From Marchantia polymorpha subsp. ruderalis (taxonomy: Eukaryota > Streptophyta > Marchantiopsida > Marchantiales > Marchantiaceae), in the NCBI GenBank assembly GCA_037833965.1, contig AP031353.1, positions 21,702,501-21,766,500 of the forward strand: a DNA stretch of 64,000 nucleotides. Reading direction: 5' to 3'. The first letter of the stretch is position 1; every line of letters begins with the position of its first letter. Below are positions 26,801 to 39,480 of this stretch, piece by piece. The translations under genes were made by a program, and so were the position numbers. A model generated the notes under the pieces. That model was not told the DNA's origin. It ran no database searches and was given only the letters and a program-made list of their open reading frames with translations.

Positions 26801-28500
26801 GCCGTTCGAAGCCTCGAAGGCTCGGTCTCAATCTGAAACTCAATCGAATGCTAGTGCTACAAAACAAATAATCGGTCCCGAAACAAGAAACACCGAACGA
26901 GGAGGGGGAGGGACCGTGGATCGACGCAGAAAGGCGACAGAAAAGCCTTTTGCAAAAAATTCGGGAGTGTCGCAGTTAAGATCACGGTGACAGGGATATT
27001 TGTCATGGTTACGCTCGTTGCTCGCTTAACATCCATCGATTCGAGTAGGGCCGGGCCTTGCGGAAGCCGCATCCTTGCTCCGTCTCATCGCCACTACTAA
27101 ACTAAACTGCTGCTGACCTCCGAATTGGGGCAGGTTCGCCCAACTTTACGGGTCCTGCTGCCTGCAGCGCTCCGAGATACTCGTACACCTCTCAGAATCA
27201 GCTCGCAACAGTCCGCGAGAGCTCTCGTAATGCGTGGTAGAGTACAAGCCATACTGTGGCGAGCAGTAGCTTAGGGTAGGAGGATCGTGCACTGTGACAT
27301 AGGATTTTGTTTAGTTTGAGGAAGAAACGGAGCCTGTCCTACCCGAGCAAAAGGACACAGCGGGCGCACTGACCGCAAGAACTTTTGCGAGGAACAGAAG
27401 CAGAAGGCGAAGAAGCGACAGCGAGATTCAGAAGGACGACGAGACGAAGAAGAAGAAGAAGCAGTAGAAGTAAACTCCACTGCCACTTCCCGTTCGTCTT
27501 CAGTCCGTCCGTCCGTTCGAGACTCCCTCGTCTCAGCGATTCTCCGTTGACGGGAAAGGACTGAGCACTGCACAAGCGCCATCCGGGACTGGGCGAGGGC
27601 AGGGGAGGGCAAGGACGCCCTGAAGGCGTGCCGCCAAACGCTACCACGTCCACTTCAGGCTAAGTAAGGACCACGCTAGAAGAAGAGGAGGGGCGATCAC
27701 TCGCCATGTGGAAAAGCGCCGGCAATGTCTGTCTGGCTGGCTGTCTGGCTGTCTGTCTATTATAATTTACAACTGGCCCCCTGGCGTGGCTTGAATATTC
27801 GACTCCCACCAACACCTCCCCCACCATCCAACTCGCTCTCGAACCGCAACTATGCAAGATCTGTCCGGATCCGGAGCTGGAGTTACTCCGACCGATCGCC
27901 CATGCCCTCCGAGCTGATCCGAGCTTAGCTCAGCTCAGCTCAGCTCAGATCAGCTTAGCTGAAGTAAACTGAACTTCATGGACCGAAATCTCGAGTATCG
28001 ACAGTCGACCGGACGGGACGGGACTGGCAGGCGACAGGGTCAACAAGACGCGGAGAGAGAGAGAGAGAGTGAAACGAGCAGAAAGAGAGTGGGGAGCCGT
28101 GGAAGAAGAACAGAAGAAGAAGGAGAAGAATAAGTCTTCTAGGGCCGATCTATGTTTGGATGTATTAACGTTGAACGGAGGTTTGTTTTTGTTGTTGTTG
28201 TTGGTGCTGCTGCCGCTGCTGGGGCCTCATGCTCATGCTCATGCCCAGCTGATGCTGCTGCTGCTGCTGCTGCTCGTTAAGAAACTGTCTCCCTTCCGAC
28301 CGGCGGTTGCATTAATTTGCCGGCGACAACTCTGCCCACATACGTCTCACGTGGTCCTTGGACTGACAGTATGAAGCCAGTGTCAAGCCAGTAGAAGCGA
28401 TGGATGGAGGCTCGGCTCGGGCGGAGCCTTGGAGGCTGCTGCTGCTGCTGGAGGCTTCGTGCTATCTATGGCCGTAGTTAGCGGGGGAGTGACTCGTCCT
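20854..28500. other. long microsatellite-rich region without a recognised gene
   Basis: GC-balanced DNA with many short repeats. These include GA/CT runs near 21,720-21,790 and 22,740-22,755, and a two-copy 24-bp repeat at 21,944-21,990. They also include (CAGA)n near 25,765-25,790 and an AGCTC pentamer run near 27,925-27,955. (CTG)n occurs at about 28,252-28,275. The reading frames, up to about 150 codons, are short, overlapping and often low-complexity. I call no gene. The right part may contain upstream regulatory DNA of the OVATE gene. Confidence 0.5.
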
Positions 28501-30453
28501 CGCACCGCCCACCTATAATCTCTCTCGGATCTGACCCCCGACCCCCAGGAGCAGGGGGGGAGCAGCAGCAGCCGTGAGGCAAGAAGAATGAGGCGAGAGA
28601 GCAGCGAGAGACATCAGAGCACGGACGAGCGGCAGCCGGATGTTACTCGAGTTGGGTTGAGCTGAGGTGAGGCGAGAGCCGAGAGATGGGGTTCCTGATG
28701 GAACGAAGACGACAGTGCAGTGGGCAGTGGGCAGCGAGGGGTGCTGCTGCCGAGTGGTGAGATACAGACAGAGAGAGAAGCGGGGGGGCCGGGGACTCGG
28801 GGCTCTCGGGGCTGGGCAGTGGGAGGAGCAGACAGAAGAGAGAGAAGACAAACGGGGAGGGAGTGAGGAGGAAGAGGAGGAGAGGAGAGGAGGAGGAGGA
28901 GTGGGAGGGGAGTCGAGATCTGAAGTGAAGGAAGGGGCTCTGGGGCGTGAGAGGGGGGGTATTTTTGAAGGCTGCGAGCGAGAAAAAAAGTCGAGCAAAA
29001 ACCAGGAGGGGGCTGGGCTCTCGGGGGACGGATGAAAGGTGGGAGGTGATGAGAAGAAGGGGAGAGGAGGAAAGAGGGAGGGGAGAGAAAAAGGAAAAAG
29101 GAGAATCGGGAGGGGGAGCCGGAGGGAGTGGGAGTGGCAGTGGTGCGGGTGGTGCCGGCGGGGAGGACGAGGAAGGCAGCGAAAAACTAAGGCAATTGCT
29201 GCTACTATCGCCGCCGCTGCTGCTGCTGCTGCGGAGGATGGATGGATGATGGCATGGTGGCAGAACGCAAGAGTTCAGCTGCCGCTGCTAGTTAGCGCTC
29301 GTGCAGTTTTATCGCCTCGTGAAACGGCACGTCAGCGCACGATACTCACTGGATCTGAACTGTAGGCTGCACGTTTTCTCAGGCTCGATCTCAAGGTCCG
29401 AGCCGTCTCCCCAGAGAGCGAGAGTCCGGAGTGAACCGTCCAGTTTTCGTGTGCGGTGCGAGGCCGCAACCGCAAGCCTTGGCGAGCCTTGCCTTGGGCC
29501 TTGGGCATTGGGCGTTGGGCACCCGGACGCCAAGTGCGGGTCGTTTCCTTTGGTGGGGGCAGAGGCTGGACGCTCCATCGAGGCATGGAGCTGCAGGTCT
29601 GGGGGCCGCATATGACGAGCATTGGCTAGACAAGCGCTTTTCTATGTACATAATTCTTCTGTTCCGGGTTTCTGTAATTTTTTATTCTCCGCATTTTTGT
29701 TTCTTCCCCTTTCTTTTGTGAGAGCGGCAGTTTGTAGGACGATCGTCGGCTCGCCCGCCCGCCCGCCCACTCGCTCGCCTGCCAGCAATCAATCGACCAA
29801 CAGTGTTGCCCCTGCCCTCCCTGAGCCCAGACGTATGCATCTCACATTTTCCTAGGGCCGAACGCTCGAAGGAGGAGACGACGACGGAGACGACGAAGAA
29901 TAGAGGCAGGGAGAATGTTGACCTCGATTGATCAGATCAATCAATTCCGAATGCCACGGTGTCCGTGAGGGGCCGAAACAACCCGGGACCTAATTCGCTG
30001 CTGCAATTCCTCGCGCCGAGGAGTAGAATGTGCGATTATGTAGGATGTGCCGACTAGTCGATCTTCTCGCTTGAGACTCCCCGGACCGAGCCCTTCTCTT
30101 CGTCGGTCTGTCCCACCCTTGGGCAGAGTGGGGCGAGTCGAGACCCCGCGAGGCAGAGGCCAAGGGAAAGAGGCAGGCAGGGACGCAGGGAGTGCGGCAC
30201 GCACGCTCACGCACGCACACAGGCAGCAGGCAGGCAGGAAGAAGCCCAAAGCCCAAGCTCAGAGAGCGAGAGTGCCCGAGGGGAAGTGAGGGAGAGGGAG
30301 AGGGAGAGGGAGAGAGAGTGACGAACAGGGAGGGGAGGGCAGGAGGAGGAGGAGGAAGAGTGAGATCACCGGCACAGTGAGAGACAGACATAAAGGCAGA
30401 TTCCAGAGCGGAGGCAGGAGGAGGAGGAGGAGGGGGAGGAGGAGGTCGGACCG
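28500..30453 (+). promoter_or_regulatory. probable promoter and purine-rich 5' leader of the OVATE gene
   Basis: Directly upstream of the OVATE start lies plus-strand purine-rich DNA, mostly GGA/GAG repeats at 28,850-29,120 and 30,280-30,450. Several short upstream frames consist of Gly/Arg/Glu low complexity. I cannot place a transcription start. A cctataatctctctc segment near 28,512 could be a core-promoter element, but this is weak. The assignment rests mainly on position and strand composition. Confidence 0.35.
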
Positions 30454-32739
30454 ATGATGCTGGCCAGCAGCACCAGCGTGAGCATTGCCATGTCAAGTGG
30501 CAACAGGCCGCAACGCTTCAAATTGTCGTTGCCATTTCTGCACAAGAAGAAGAAGAGGCAGAATTTACTGCACGACAATCCTGTGGCTGGAGAAGACCCC
30601 GTAGATGATAGCGAGCTTCGGGAGCCAGGTTTGGGGGATGCGTTGCAAGATATCGCCGAGGAAAATGAGGAGCACCTGCACCAGCACCAGCACCATCCCC
30701 AAGCCCACCCCCATCTACAGCAGCCTCACCATCATCAGCATCAGCATCAACATCAACACCAACACCATCGAGACTCCCGCAATGGGCGCACTCTGCACGG
30801 CGCGGACGAGGACGGGCCGGACCACGACGGGGCGACCCCGGCCGAGGACAACGACGATGAGAATTTGACGGTAGCGCTGGTGCCCAAGTACCTCCCGCCC
30901 ATCCAGCTGCAGAACATCAAAAGCCCCGTGACCTTCAGAACGTATGACATCGGCTTCCCTCCCTCGGCCTCGTCCCCGCCCAGGCGCAAGAGCAAGACCT
31001 CGTCCCCGCGCGGATTCGAGCACGCGAGCACGTCGGGCGCCCTGTCGGCTCCCCACATGACCACGGGCGTGGGCTGCAAGAGCTGGCTCAAGACCAGGTG
31101 CGGCTACGGCAGCTGCTCCAAGCAGATAGACTCGGAGAAGAGCCTGCACAGGGCCGAGAGGCAGGGCCGCAGCGAGAGGGGCTCGGCGCATGGGCACGGC
31201 CACAGCAGGAGGCGCAGCGGCTCGCGGGGCAAGTCGGCGGATCCGAGCTCGTGGGAGCGCGAGAGCGAATGGAGCGTGCTGGCCGAGGTGGAGAACGAGG
31301 TGGTGAAGAAGCGCGTGATTCTGAAGAAGAAGAATCGCGGGCACAAGAAGTCGAGCAAGCTCGCGCCCTCGCCCGGATTCTCGCCCACGCAGTGCGTGCG
31401 CGGCAGCGCGCCCGACAGCAAATGCTCGCTGCGCGATCCCTTCGAGGAGGTGCGCGAGGCCGCGCGCTACGACAGCCCCGCGCAGAGGCCCGATCACCAT
31501 CTGCGCGCCGTGGAGCTGGACTGCAGCGGCGGCAGCCATCTGCTCACCACCTCGACGGACGTCGAGGCCAATTCGCACGAGGAGCGCATCCGGCCCTGGG
31601 AGCGCTCCTTCTCGTCGCCCTCGAGCGACGACGAGCTCTTCACCACTTCGTTCGAGGTCGAGGGCAGCGCAGGTGCTGGCGCTGGCGCCGGCCCGGGCCC
31701 GGGCCTGCCCCGCAAGAAGAAGTGGACCTCGAACTCGAGCGATGAGGCCGACGGCCGGCCTCGGCGCTCGGCCTCGCTCGCGCTCGCGCGATCCAAGAGC
31801 ACCTGGTCGCGCGACAGCTCGAGGACGGTGGTGGAGGAGGAGGAGGAGGAGGTGGTGGAAATCCAGAAATCCAGGGCCAAGAAAGGGGGATCCCGCATCA
31901 TCTTCCTGTCCACTCCGCCGCGGCCCAAAGAGCTGGGCATCGACGAGGACGACGAGCAGCAGCAGCTGCAGCCGCAGCCGCAGCCCGGGCCCGGGTCCGT
32001 GGTCAAATGCTCGAGCGATCGGTTCGGGGACTACTGCAAATTGGAATCGGTGACCAAGGAGCCGCGCTTCGACAAATCGTTCGCCGCGACGACGGGCGGG
32101 GGCGGTGCCTTCAAGGCCAGCGTGCCCCCGACGGTGTTCGAGGGCGATTTGGAGGCGAACGCCAAGGCGTGGTCGAAGATCGATCTGCGGGCAATTCGCG
32201 GCGGGGCAGGGGATCCCAACGACGCCGGCATCCGGGAGCTGCCGATGGTGTCGAGGACCAAGGAGCCGCGGCACATCGACGTGCACATCGAGGACCAGAT
32301 TTGCAATCTTAGGCTAGAGAGTGATGTGTCGGACAGTTCGCAGGGCAAGTCCTACAGCTCGCGCGGCTCCAGGCGGCACGCCAAGGCGCTGCCGACGAGC
32401 AAATCGTCGCTGGATCCGGACAAGCCGTCGAAGAAGAAGCGCGGCGCCAACAGCCGCAGGCGGAAGGGGCGGCGCAGCAAGGCGCCTCCGCCGCTGCTGC
32501 CCAACGATCTGCACGGCAAGGTGAAGGAGAGCGTGGCGGTGGTGAAATCGTCCTACGACCCGTACACGGACTTCCGGGATTCCATGGTCGAGATGATCGT
32601 GGAGAAGGAGATTCAGGGCGCCGGCGACCTCGAGGAGCTGCTCAGGTGTTATCTGTCGCTCAATTCCGCCGAGTACCACTCGGTCATCGTCAAGGTGTTC
32701 GCCGACGTGTGGCGCGAGCTCTTCTCGGACAACCTCTGA
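30454..32739 (+). CDS. OVATE family protein (OFP), intronless, unusually long
   Basis: OVATE proteins are land-plant nuclear or cytoplasmic regulators, known as transcriptional repressors and as partners of TALE homeodomain and TRM proteins in organ-shape control. The 761-residue frame runs from ATG 30454 to TGA 32737-32739 with no intron. The OVATE domain is at about 694-757, reading SSYDPYTDFRDSMVEMIV, then DLEELLRCYLSLNS and a terminal ADVWRELF, close to consensus. Other features are an N-terminal basic patch (KKKKR near 31-35) and a His/Gln-rich tract at about 68-107. There is a seven-Glu-dominated acidic run near 460-470 and a strong basic, nuclear-signal-like cluster at about 660-676. 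Most OFPs are 200-450 residues, so the long disordered middle is unusual. A second start codon follows directly at codon 2. Coding GC is high, with a third-position GC bias. Confidence 0.93.
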   Translation: MMLASSTSVSIAMSSGNRPQRFKLSLPFLHKKKKRQNLLHDNPVAGEDPVDDSELREPGLGDALQDIAEENEEHLHQHQHHPQAHPHLQQPHHHQHQHQHQHQHHRDSRNGRTLHGADEDGPDHDGATPAEDNDDENLTVALVPKYLPPIQLQNIKSPVTFRTYDIGFPPSASSPPRRKSKTSSPRGFEHASTSGALSAPHMTTGVGCKSWLKTRCGYGSCSKQIDSEKSLHRAERQGRSERGSAHGHGHSRRRSGSRGKSADPSSWERESEWSVLAEVENEVVKKRVILKKKNRGHKKSSKLAPSPGFSPTQCVRGSAPDSKCSLRDPFEEVREAARYDSPAQRPDHHLRAVELDCSGGSHLLTTSTDVEANSHEERIRPWERSFSSPSSDDELFTTSFEVEGSAGAGAGAGPGPGLPRKKKWTSNSSDEADGRPRRSASLALARSKSTWSRDSSRTVVEEEEEEVVEIQKSRAKKGGSRIIFLSTPPRPKELGIDEDDEQQQLQPQPQPGPGSVVKCSSDRFGDYCKLESVTKEPRFDKSFAATTGGGGAFKASVPPTVFEGDLEANAKAWSKIDLRAIRGGAGDPNDAGIRELPMVSRTKEPRHIDVHIEDQICNLRLESDVSDSSQGKSYSSRGSRRHAKALPTSKSSLDPDKPSKKKRGANSRRRKGRRSKAPPPLLPNDLHGKVKESVAVVKSSYDPYTDFRDSMVEMIVEKEIQGAGDLEELLRCYLSLNSAEYHSVIVKVFADVWRELFSDNL

Positions 32740-35700
32740 AGAGCCCGTCGTCGTGCTTCGCGATGAGTGACCGAACGAATCCAATCAAATGACTGCAATG
32801 CACTGGAATGAACTGAAATGCCACCGACCGAGCGAATCGACTGCGCCCCTGCGCTTACATTATTATTCTGCCTGGCCCGCGAGCACAGGTGAGGCGAAAG
32901 GGAAAGCGAAAGCGAAGTGAATTGTGAGCTGCCGTGTACGACCCACCGAGCCGAGCATCAGTGTCCACGACCATGGAGAGAGACAGACAGTCGCTGCCCA
33001 TAGCCAGCCCACACGATGACGGTCTTCGACAAATGGCTAGGCAGAGAGAGAGAGACAGAGAGGAGAGACAGAGAGAGACAGAGATTTTGAGCTCGCGAGC
33101 TGCTTCCTTCCGATTCGGTGGACTCGGGACGGCCCGAATAGCGGTGAAAGACTCTGAGCCATGGCCACCCGCTCCCGCACCAGCACCCGCTCTCGGCTGG
33201 CGGCTTCGGCATCGACTACGACAACCATGTGCTCTGTCGGCGATTCTCGCGAGACCTGTACGATAGTTTGGGCGGATCTGCACGATTGAGGCGGATCCGC
33301 TGTATAGAAGAAGAGCAACGAGGCATGAATGACATGCATCGTCACAGAACGTCCCCGACCGACGTCACCGAGCCATTGGCCCGGCGCCGGTGGAGCGAGC
33401 GAGCGAGGGAGCGAGCCAGCGATCGATGATTTTTCGTGCACAATCCGTCGAGTCAATGAACCGGGTCTATGATGTCGGGGATGGAGATAGAGAGTCATCC
33501 TGTCTTCCGTTTTCGTGTAAGTGAACTGTGCACACACACACACAGAGATAGATACAGAGACATCTGCAAATCGAATGCTTTCGTCTTATCTTCTTCTTCT
33601 TCCTCTTGTTCGACGAAGGAAGGACGGTCGCTCAGCCAGCCAGCCAGCGAATTGCACCTCTTGGAATTGCGGCGATATTCAGCATTCGTCACGACGGGTC
33701 CCGAGGCAGACCGACCAACCGATCGATCCTCACTTCCGACAGCGACCCTTTGGTTGAGTACATTCGAATACATGCGTACAGCTAGACGAGTTTGTAGTAG
33801 AGTAGCATGCTTTTATACCCGAGAGATTCAAACTCAATCGGGCCTGGTCCAGATTCAATGTCATACCCATCCTCGGCCAGGCCTGACGTGTGATGACGAA
33901 CGATAACCTTACGATGATAGTGCGTACGCACGCAGCCTTCTTTAGTTCTTTACGGTGGAGTTTCTTTCCAACATTGGCTCCAGCTTGAATGGTCTGTCCT
34001 CCACAGTTCACATTATACTAAAATCCACACACACAAACACACACTCCTTAGCAACGACACCAGCTCTCGACTCCGACGATTCCTTAGAAGAATACTCCTG
34101 ATTTGACATCTTCATGTGATTAAAGCTACTGGTAATAAACTTCCTCCTCGCTCACTCTGGGCTTCGACTCTCTCTCCCCCGTCCGGTCCTTCCTTCCAGT
34201 TTCTCGTACTCTGGCTTTTCAAGTTCGTGTGCTATTATGTCCATGAAATCTCACGGTTTAGTCTGCCCGGCTGGCTGATCTGAATGCACAAAGTAGCGAC
34301 ATTTTCTCCGATTCTCATCCGAGTCAAGCGAGAGTGTAATCTGTTCGAAGGTCCACTTTGCTGCGATTGGAATGCCATGCCCTCCCCTGCCCGGCCCTGT
34401 ACATGTTGTCTCGATCATAAAATCTACGCAGGGGTGAGCAGTCCGCATCGACATCCGTTTGCTTATATCACGAACACACGTAATGTAATGCAAAGAATAG
34501 AAGAAGTGCCGATGGTGGACCCCGTCACGCTTATATTCTTGGACGGGAGGAGCATGCGAGCACCAGAGACGATCATTCACGACTGTCGACTGCCGTCGGG
34601 TACGGGCAGTGCAGAGGCAGCCGGACAAATGCTTTTCCTGTGGTGTGTTGCCTTGCGGTTCGGTGTGGTGGGGTGCGTTGCGTTGCGGGGATCCGAGTGG
34701 GAGAGAGATGGAGAAGGCGGGGCTCGAGCCAGAAAATGGGAGGGCCAGAAAGTAGGTCTGCCTGCTGGCTTTACGCAAATTACATGGTACATCGTACGTG
34801 GAGGAGAAGTTGTGTCTGGACCTGCAATGAGTTGTGGGTGGATGCAGACATCCTTGTCTCCCATCACTCTCTCCTGTACATCGAGGAGCATGTCGATTGA
34901 ACATTTGAACAGAAATTCAATTTGCTCCCCTGTCAGCGTATTCGCTCACTCACTCGCTCCCTGTTGTCTACAGTTGCTGCCTCGCGAGCCAGGCATTAAA
35001 TTTCAATGATCAGAACGTTTCAGCTTCACGTATCAACAACGAGAGTAGGTGGAGCTGTTGTAGTAGTATTAGTAGCAGTAGTGGATCCCTTCAAATTCAA
35101 CCCTCTCCTCCTCCTCCTCCTCGTCCCCCGTCATGGGGATCAGCGCCCGGGATGGATGTCGGCTTCCAGTCGGCACTGCCATACCATCCAGTGAGCCTGA
35201 AAGTGATTCTCGGAGTCCATCGATCCACAATGGCGCCATTTTGCAGGACTCGCCACAAAAGCGACTTGATTTGATATCGACTCGTCGTGAGAAAGTAGCA
35301 CAAGCCACGGACCCGGGACTACAGCCAGCTAAAGCAGTCGGAAGGACGCTTCTGCGCAAGTCGGGCCATGGACGGGGTTCACAGAGTAGAATAGAGCACC
35401 TACAACTCCATAATGCACGCGACGAGAGAACGAATGAACGAACGAGTGAAGGTGAGGGTGAGGTGAGGAGAATCGACAACATCTGTGCATGACGTACCGT
35501 TTCCCCTGTTTCGTCCGATATGATCGACAACCTCGTCTCGAAGATCAGAGCTTCTCTCTTGCTGTACACGTATCATATGCAATTTCTTGTGTACTTATTC
35601 CTCCTCCGCTTGAACCTTGAGCTCCAATGGGGATCGGATCTGCGATCCCTAAGACGCACGATGGGCCTTCTGGCCTAAAGTCGGTCAACTGTATCTGAGG

Positions 35701-38700
35701 AGGCATCGAGCGTCGAGCATGGACTCTACTACTCGATCACTCGCTCACTCGCCCAACTCGTCTCACAAGCCTAGTGTTCTGTTTTGGCCGCATGCCGGCC
35801 TGATCAAGCACAGGTCACACGAAAAGTTGGTGTTTCTTTTCAGTCGTTTTTTAATGCTTCATTGGAGACAAAATCAGATTTTTTGTACAGACATTCCATG
35901 CATTAGTCAACTGATACTGAACACAACAAGGACATGTACACCGAGATGTTAGTACTGCAAGCCCCTGAGCGAAAAAGCGCTTTCTTTCGGTTTCGCATGC
36001 AGACTACTACTACATCTACTACTACTACCATCACCAGCACCACTGCTGCTGGTGATGGTGCAGCTCATGCAGATGAGGAGATGCGATCTCGCATGAAGCA
36101 TCTATGGCAAGGCACAACGCATTGGTTGCATAGAGTGGGAAAGCGAGCATACAGGAGAGCTCAGAGAGCGCAGGCCCGGCTTGGAGCTAGCTGTTAGGGC
36201 TTATGTTGTTAGCGCTGAAAAATCTTTCTCTGCTCCAAGGCCAGGCCACAGAGAAACCCTTTATGATCGAATCGTTCCGAGCTGCTATGCCATGTTGTTG
36301 CTCGCTAAACTGCAGGCTACGCAGACATAGCAGTTTATTTGGCAGGTGGTGGAGGTGGTGGAGTGCGCTGCCGTGCCCAGAGAACTGAAGTAGAGAGGCC
36401 GTTGGGAGGTCGTTTGCTGCTGCTCGTCGTCCGTATGCAGCCGACGGAGGGAGGGAAGTGGGGCTGAGCTGAGCTGAGCCGAGCCCGAGCTGCTGCGGAT
36501 GCTACGCGACATGCCTCGGTTGTGCACGCTTCGACGACGGTTCTGGATTTTCCATAGGACCTGTTTGTTTCATGGCATGGCCTACTGGGAATCGAATCTC
36601 GGCATAAATATCAACAGTGGCAGAACATGCACGGAATAACGGAAAATTACACCAACCATCCTCCTCTTCCTGCACTGTGTCATTGTTGTGTATGAGGTTG
36701 TCGTTCCTTGCGGACTGGAGTTGGCTCATGGCACCTAGTGGGGATGCTCGATCGAATCGTAGACACTGTAACACGGGAATCTTTTAAGTTGTTCGTTTGC
36801 GAGATTAGCAGGTTTGCTTGCTTTCTACTCTACTGACATGCCATCAGAAGCTTACTTGCTTGGCGTTCAGTATTCCTCTGTCCTCTACACGACATCCCGC
36901 AGCAGGGGGTCTCTTCAGCCCACCGAGCCATACCCAAAAAGACAAATCTAAGCTCTCTCAAGCTTGTCTTCTTGTGTTTTCGATCCCGTTCTTTGGATGT
37001 TTTCTCAACGGTCTTTGACTGTCCATCAGGATCTACCAGAACCACAATCCTTCACAATACAGTTTCTTTGAGTCTTCGTATGCTGGAATGTTTTCCTTCA
37101 ACTAGAATCGAACTCACCTTATTCTTTTGGCCCAGGACATTCGTGCAGTACATTTAGGAGTTGAGCTGCTTGAAACACCACGAAGTGTTGTCATGTCTAG
37201 CTTTAGATCATCGACGTTCAACTGGTGCGTGTACGTATTTGAGGCCAGTACTTTTATCAAAACTCGGAGGATCCTGGGCGGTGGCTGAGCCAAGATATTT
37301 CGGCAGTGGGGGCTACCAACTGACTCTCAGGCATAGCCTAATGATGCAAACAACAAAAATAACAGAGTTGTGACAGAACCTAACAAGATTTGGACGCAAC
37401 CGTGGATGGTGTCTAAAACTCATAGTATCATGTGGTATATTTGAACTGCTCTGGGTCGATCAGTGACGGTTTTATAGCAGTTGATGCATGCGGGCTCACC
37501 AGGTGCCATAGTATCTCTGGTGGATCCCACTGATAGATGGAGGGGCAATATAAAGCAATTCAACGAACCGTGACTCTGAACAGAAACTGTAGGCAAGCTC
37601 TCTTTCATTCAGCAAACCCCGAACTGACTCCCCACAAACATTAGCGGAGTTTGTGATGTCTCAGACTCAGCTCTGAGTCCCTCAGAATTCACATAACAAA
37701 GCGTCGAGTCCATCGGAAGAAGAATCATGGGGCGAAATGAACGGTCGTGCCAGTGGAACGAATCCAAACAATCAAAAGCCCCATGAGTTGTAATGTGGAC
37801 AGTTTGAAAATTGTCTTTCAAGAAATCGTAGCTTTTCGACTAAAGCTTGAAAAAGTCTTCAATGCAGGAGTGAACTTAATCTGCGGACATCGAACAGGGC
37901 AAACGGAAACAGTTCAGAAGCTGTCAGAGGAGACTTCTGATCTCATCAAGTGGATTTTACTCTAAAGCGGATTATAATCCGAAAGGTATGATTACAAAAT
38001 ATAATTTTCAAAGCCGCTGGTCTTTAACGTCAGAAGCATCGAATAATGCAATTTCTTTGAAAGCGCAAACAAGGCTTTGAAAAGTACCGAGATAGTCCTT
38101 GTCTAGTGGCTGGCCTCCTGCATTAGAAGCATCCATTCAGGTTCAGACTCTGTAGACACGTATTGAAGCATGTTCATCACAGAAACCTCAGGTTTAAAAT
38201 AGCTCGGAAAGGGCCTCAATGAAGGAGAAACAAGCGGAGTGGATCATACAACATGGTAAGAATGAGCATCACTTCTTCATGACACGGCCTTGCCTAAGTT
38301 GGCAAGTAGATTCACCTCTCAACTTCTTTTGGCAGTTCAATGTCTCTCTTAACGAAGCTGCTGGAAGATACTTTCTGTGGAGGTATAGAACCTGGAAGTA
38401 AAAGTCTTCGTTTGTTTACATGTTCCGGTCACCAGGCCAGCACGAAGGAATAAGGAATTGTGGCTTTTTTATACTCTGCAGGCACACAGATAGTCGTCTC
38501 AACACAAGTCAGCTTGCTGCTATATCAAAACGATACATCACCGTTATCGTGTTGTTATGGCTGAGAACTTGTCCAAAGTTCAAAGCATGTCCATTTAATG
38601 GCTTGGATGATACCAGGAAAGACGAGAATTTGTTTGTGTTATATCAGTCAATGAGAGCAGTCATCTTGGGTGATAAGAATCGGAATGATCTGAAAAGGCC

Positions 38701-39480
38701 GGTCAGACTTCTGCAAATCTCTTCGTCACGTGAATTTGACGGGCTCCGAGATCTGGAGATTGTCAACGAACCAAGTCTACGCACTGGACATGCCACGTGA
38801 TCGTTTATATCTGAAGGTGATTGTTATATTTTTTTGTCTAGGACGTGAGCACTCTACCAGTAGAATGACAATATGTTATTGCAAAATGCATGAAAATGTG
38901 AAGAGGATCATTCTGTACTTTCCTAAACAGTCGGTATATCTAGGGCCGTGTTCAGAGCGTTTAGTTTGCACGAAACCTACCCTGGAAAAAAAATATGGCA
39001 CATTGATCACTAGTTTCAAGAGAATTGAAATCAGGTTTTACAGTTAAAGCCGTTTCAGAAGTCCACTGAATTGAACTTTCTGATCCAGTGTGCGTCTTGA
39101 TAAATGCTTTTACATATTATTAAGTGTTCTTCATCACGACTGATGAGTAGCTATGTCGAGGGCTGTCTCTAGTTACCTCGTGGCTGAATCAGGTTGGGTC
39201 TTCCTCTCATTCTGCTTGAAAGTATATCGCCCGAATTGTGCGGATTTAAGACTGACCTGAAACACGAAATAAATATCTTATCCCTCATGTTGACAGTATG
39301 AAATTCTATATGTGGCTTGTAGATCAAATCATCAGATAGTATGTTATGTGCACACTCTCAAACTTAATAGTTCACGAGATGACTGCCGGCTGAAACACTT
39401 TAACTGTTGTCGAACGTGATTTAATCCAAGTAGTAAGCAGTAAAATTGTCAAGAGGTAGTTATTCTACGACGCTTCATCT
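32740..39480. other. OVATE 3' flank and further unrecognised DNA
   Basis: The first part is presumably the OVATE 3' UTR. (CA)n near 33,530-33,543, an ACT/CTA run at 36,003-36,028 and a 13-bp inverted repeat at 36,027-36,059 occur. Frames at 34,284-35,009 (241 codons) and 37,747-37,965, and several at 38,219-39,047, look partly protein-like. None has a domain I can name, and they are broken by stops. No gene is called. Confidence 0.45.

Noticed and set aside
27912..27955. AGCTC pentamer run with flanking agctgatc/gatcagct palindrome as an operator-like site
   Set aside because: Short pentamer repeats are themselves near-palindromic, and a similar run occurs near 36,468. There is no link to a promoter.
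28667..29249. Gly/Arg/Glu-rich frames upstream of the OVATE gene
   Set aside because: They are translations of GGA/GAG repeats in several overlapping frames and show no protein-like order.
30715..32286. Long open frame (523 codons) on the minus strand opposite the OVATE gene
   Set aside because: High-GC coding DNA with GC-biased third positions gives few stops on the opposite strand. The composition is Arg/Ala/Leu low complexity with no domain, while the plus strand encodes a clear OVATE protein.
36027..36059. 13-bp inverted repeat with a short loop
   Set aside because: Built from CAC/CAG-type trinucleotides next to an ACT repeat. It is probably a by-product of simple sequence.
37747..38800. 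Frames that looked faintly like a decayed disease-resistance-type gene
   Set aside because: No P-loop, NB-ARC or clear leucine-rich repeat motif could be found in any frame, so no call was made.
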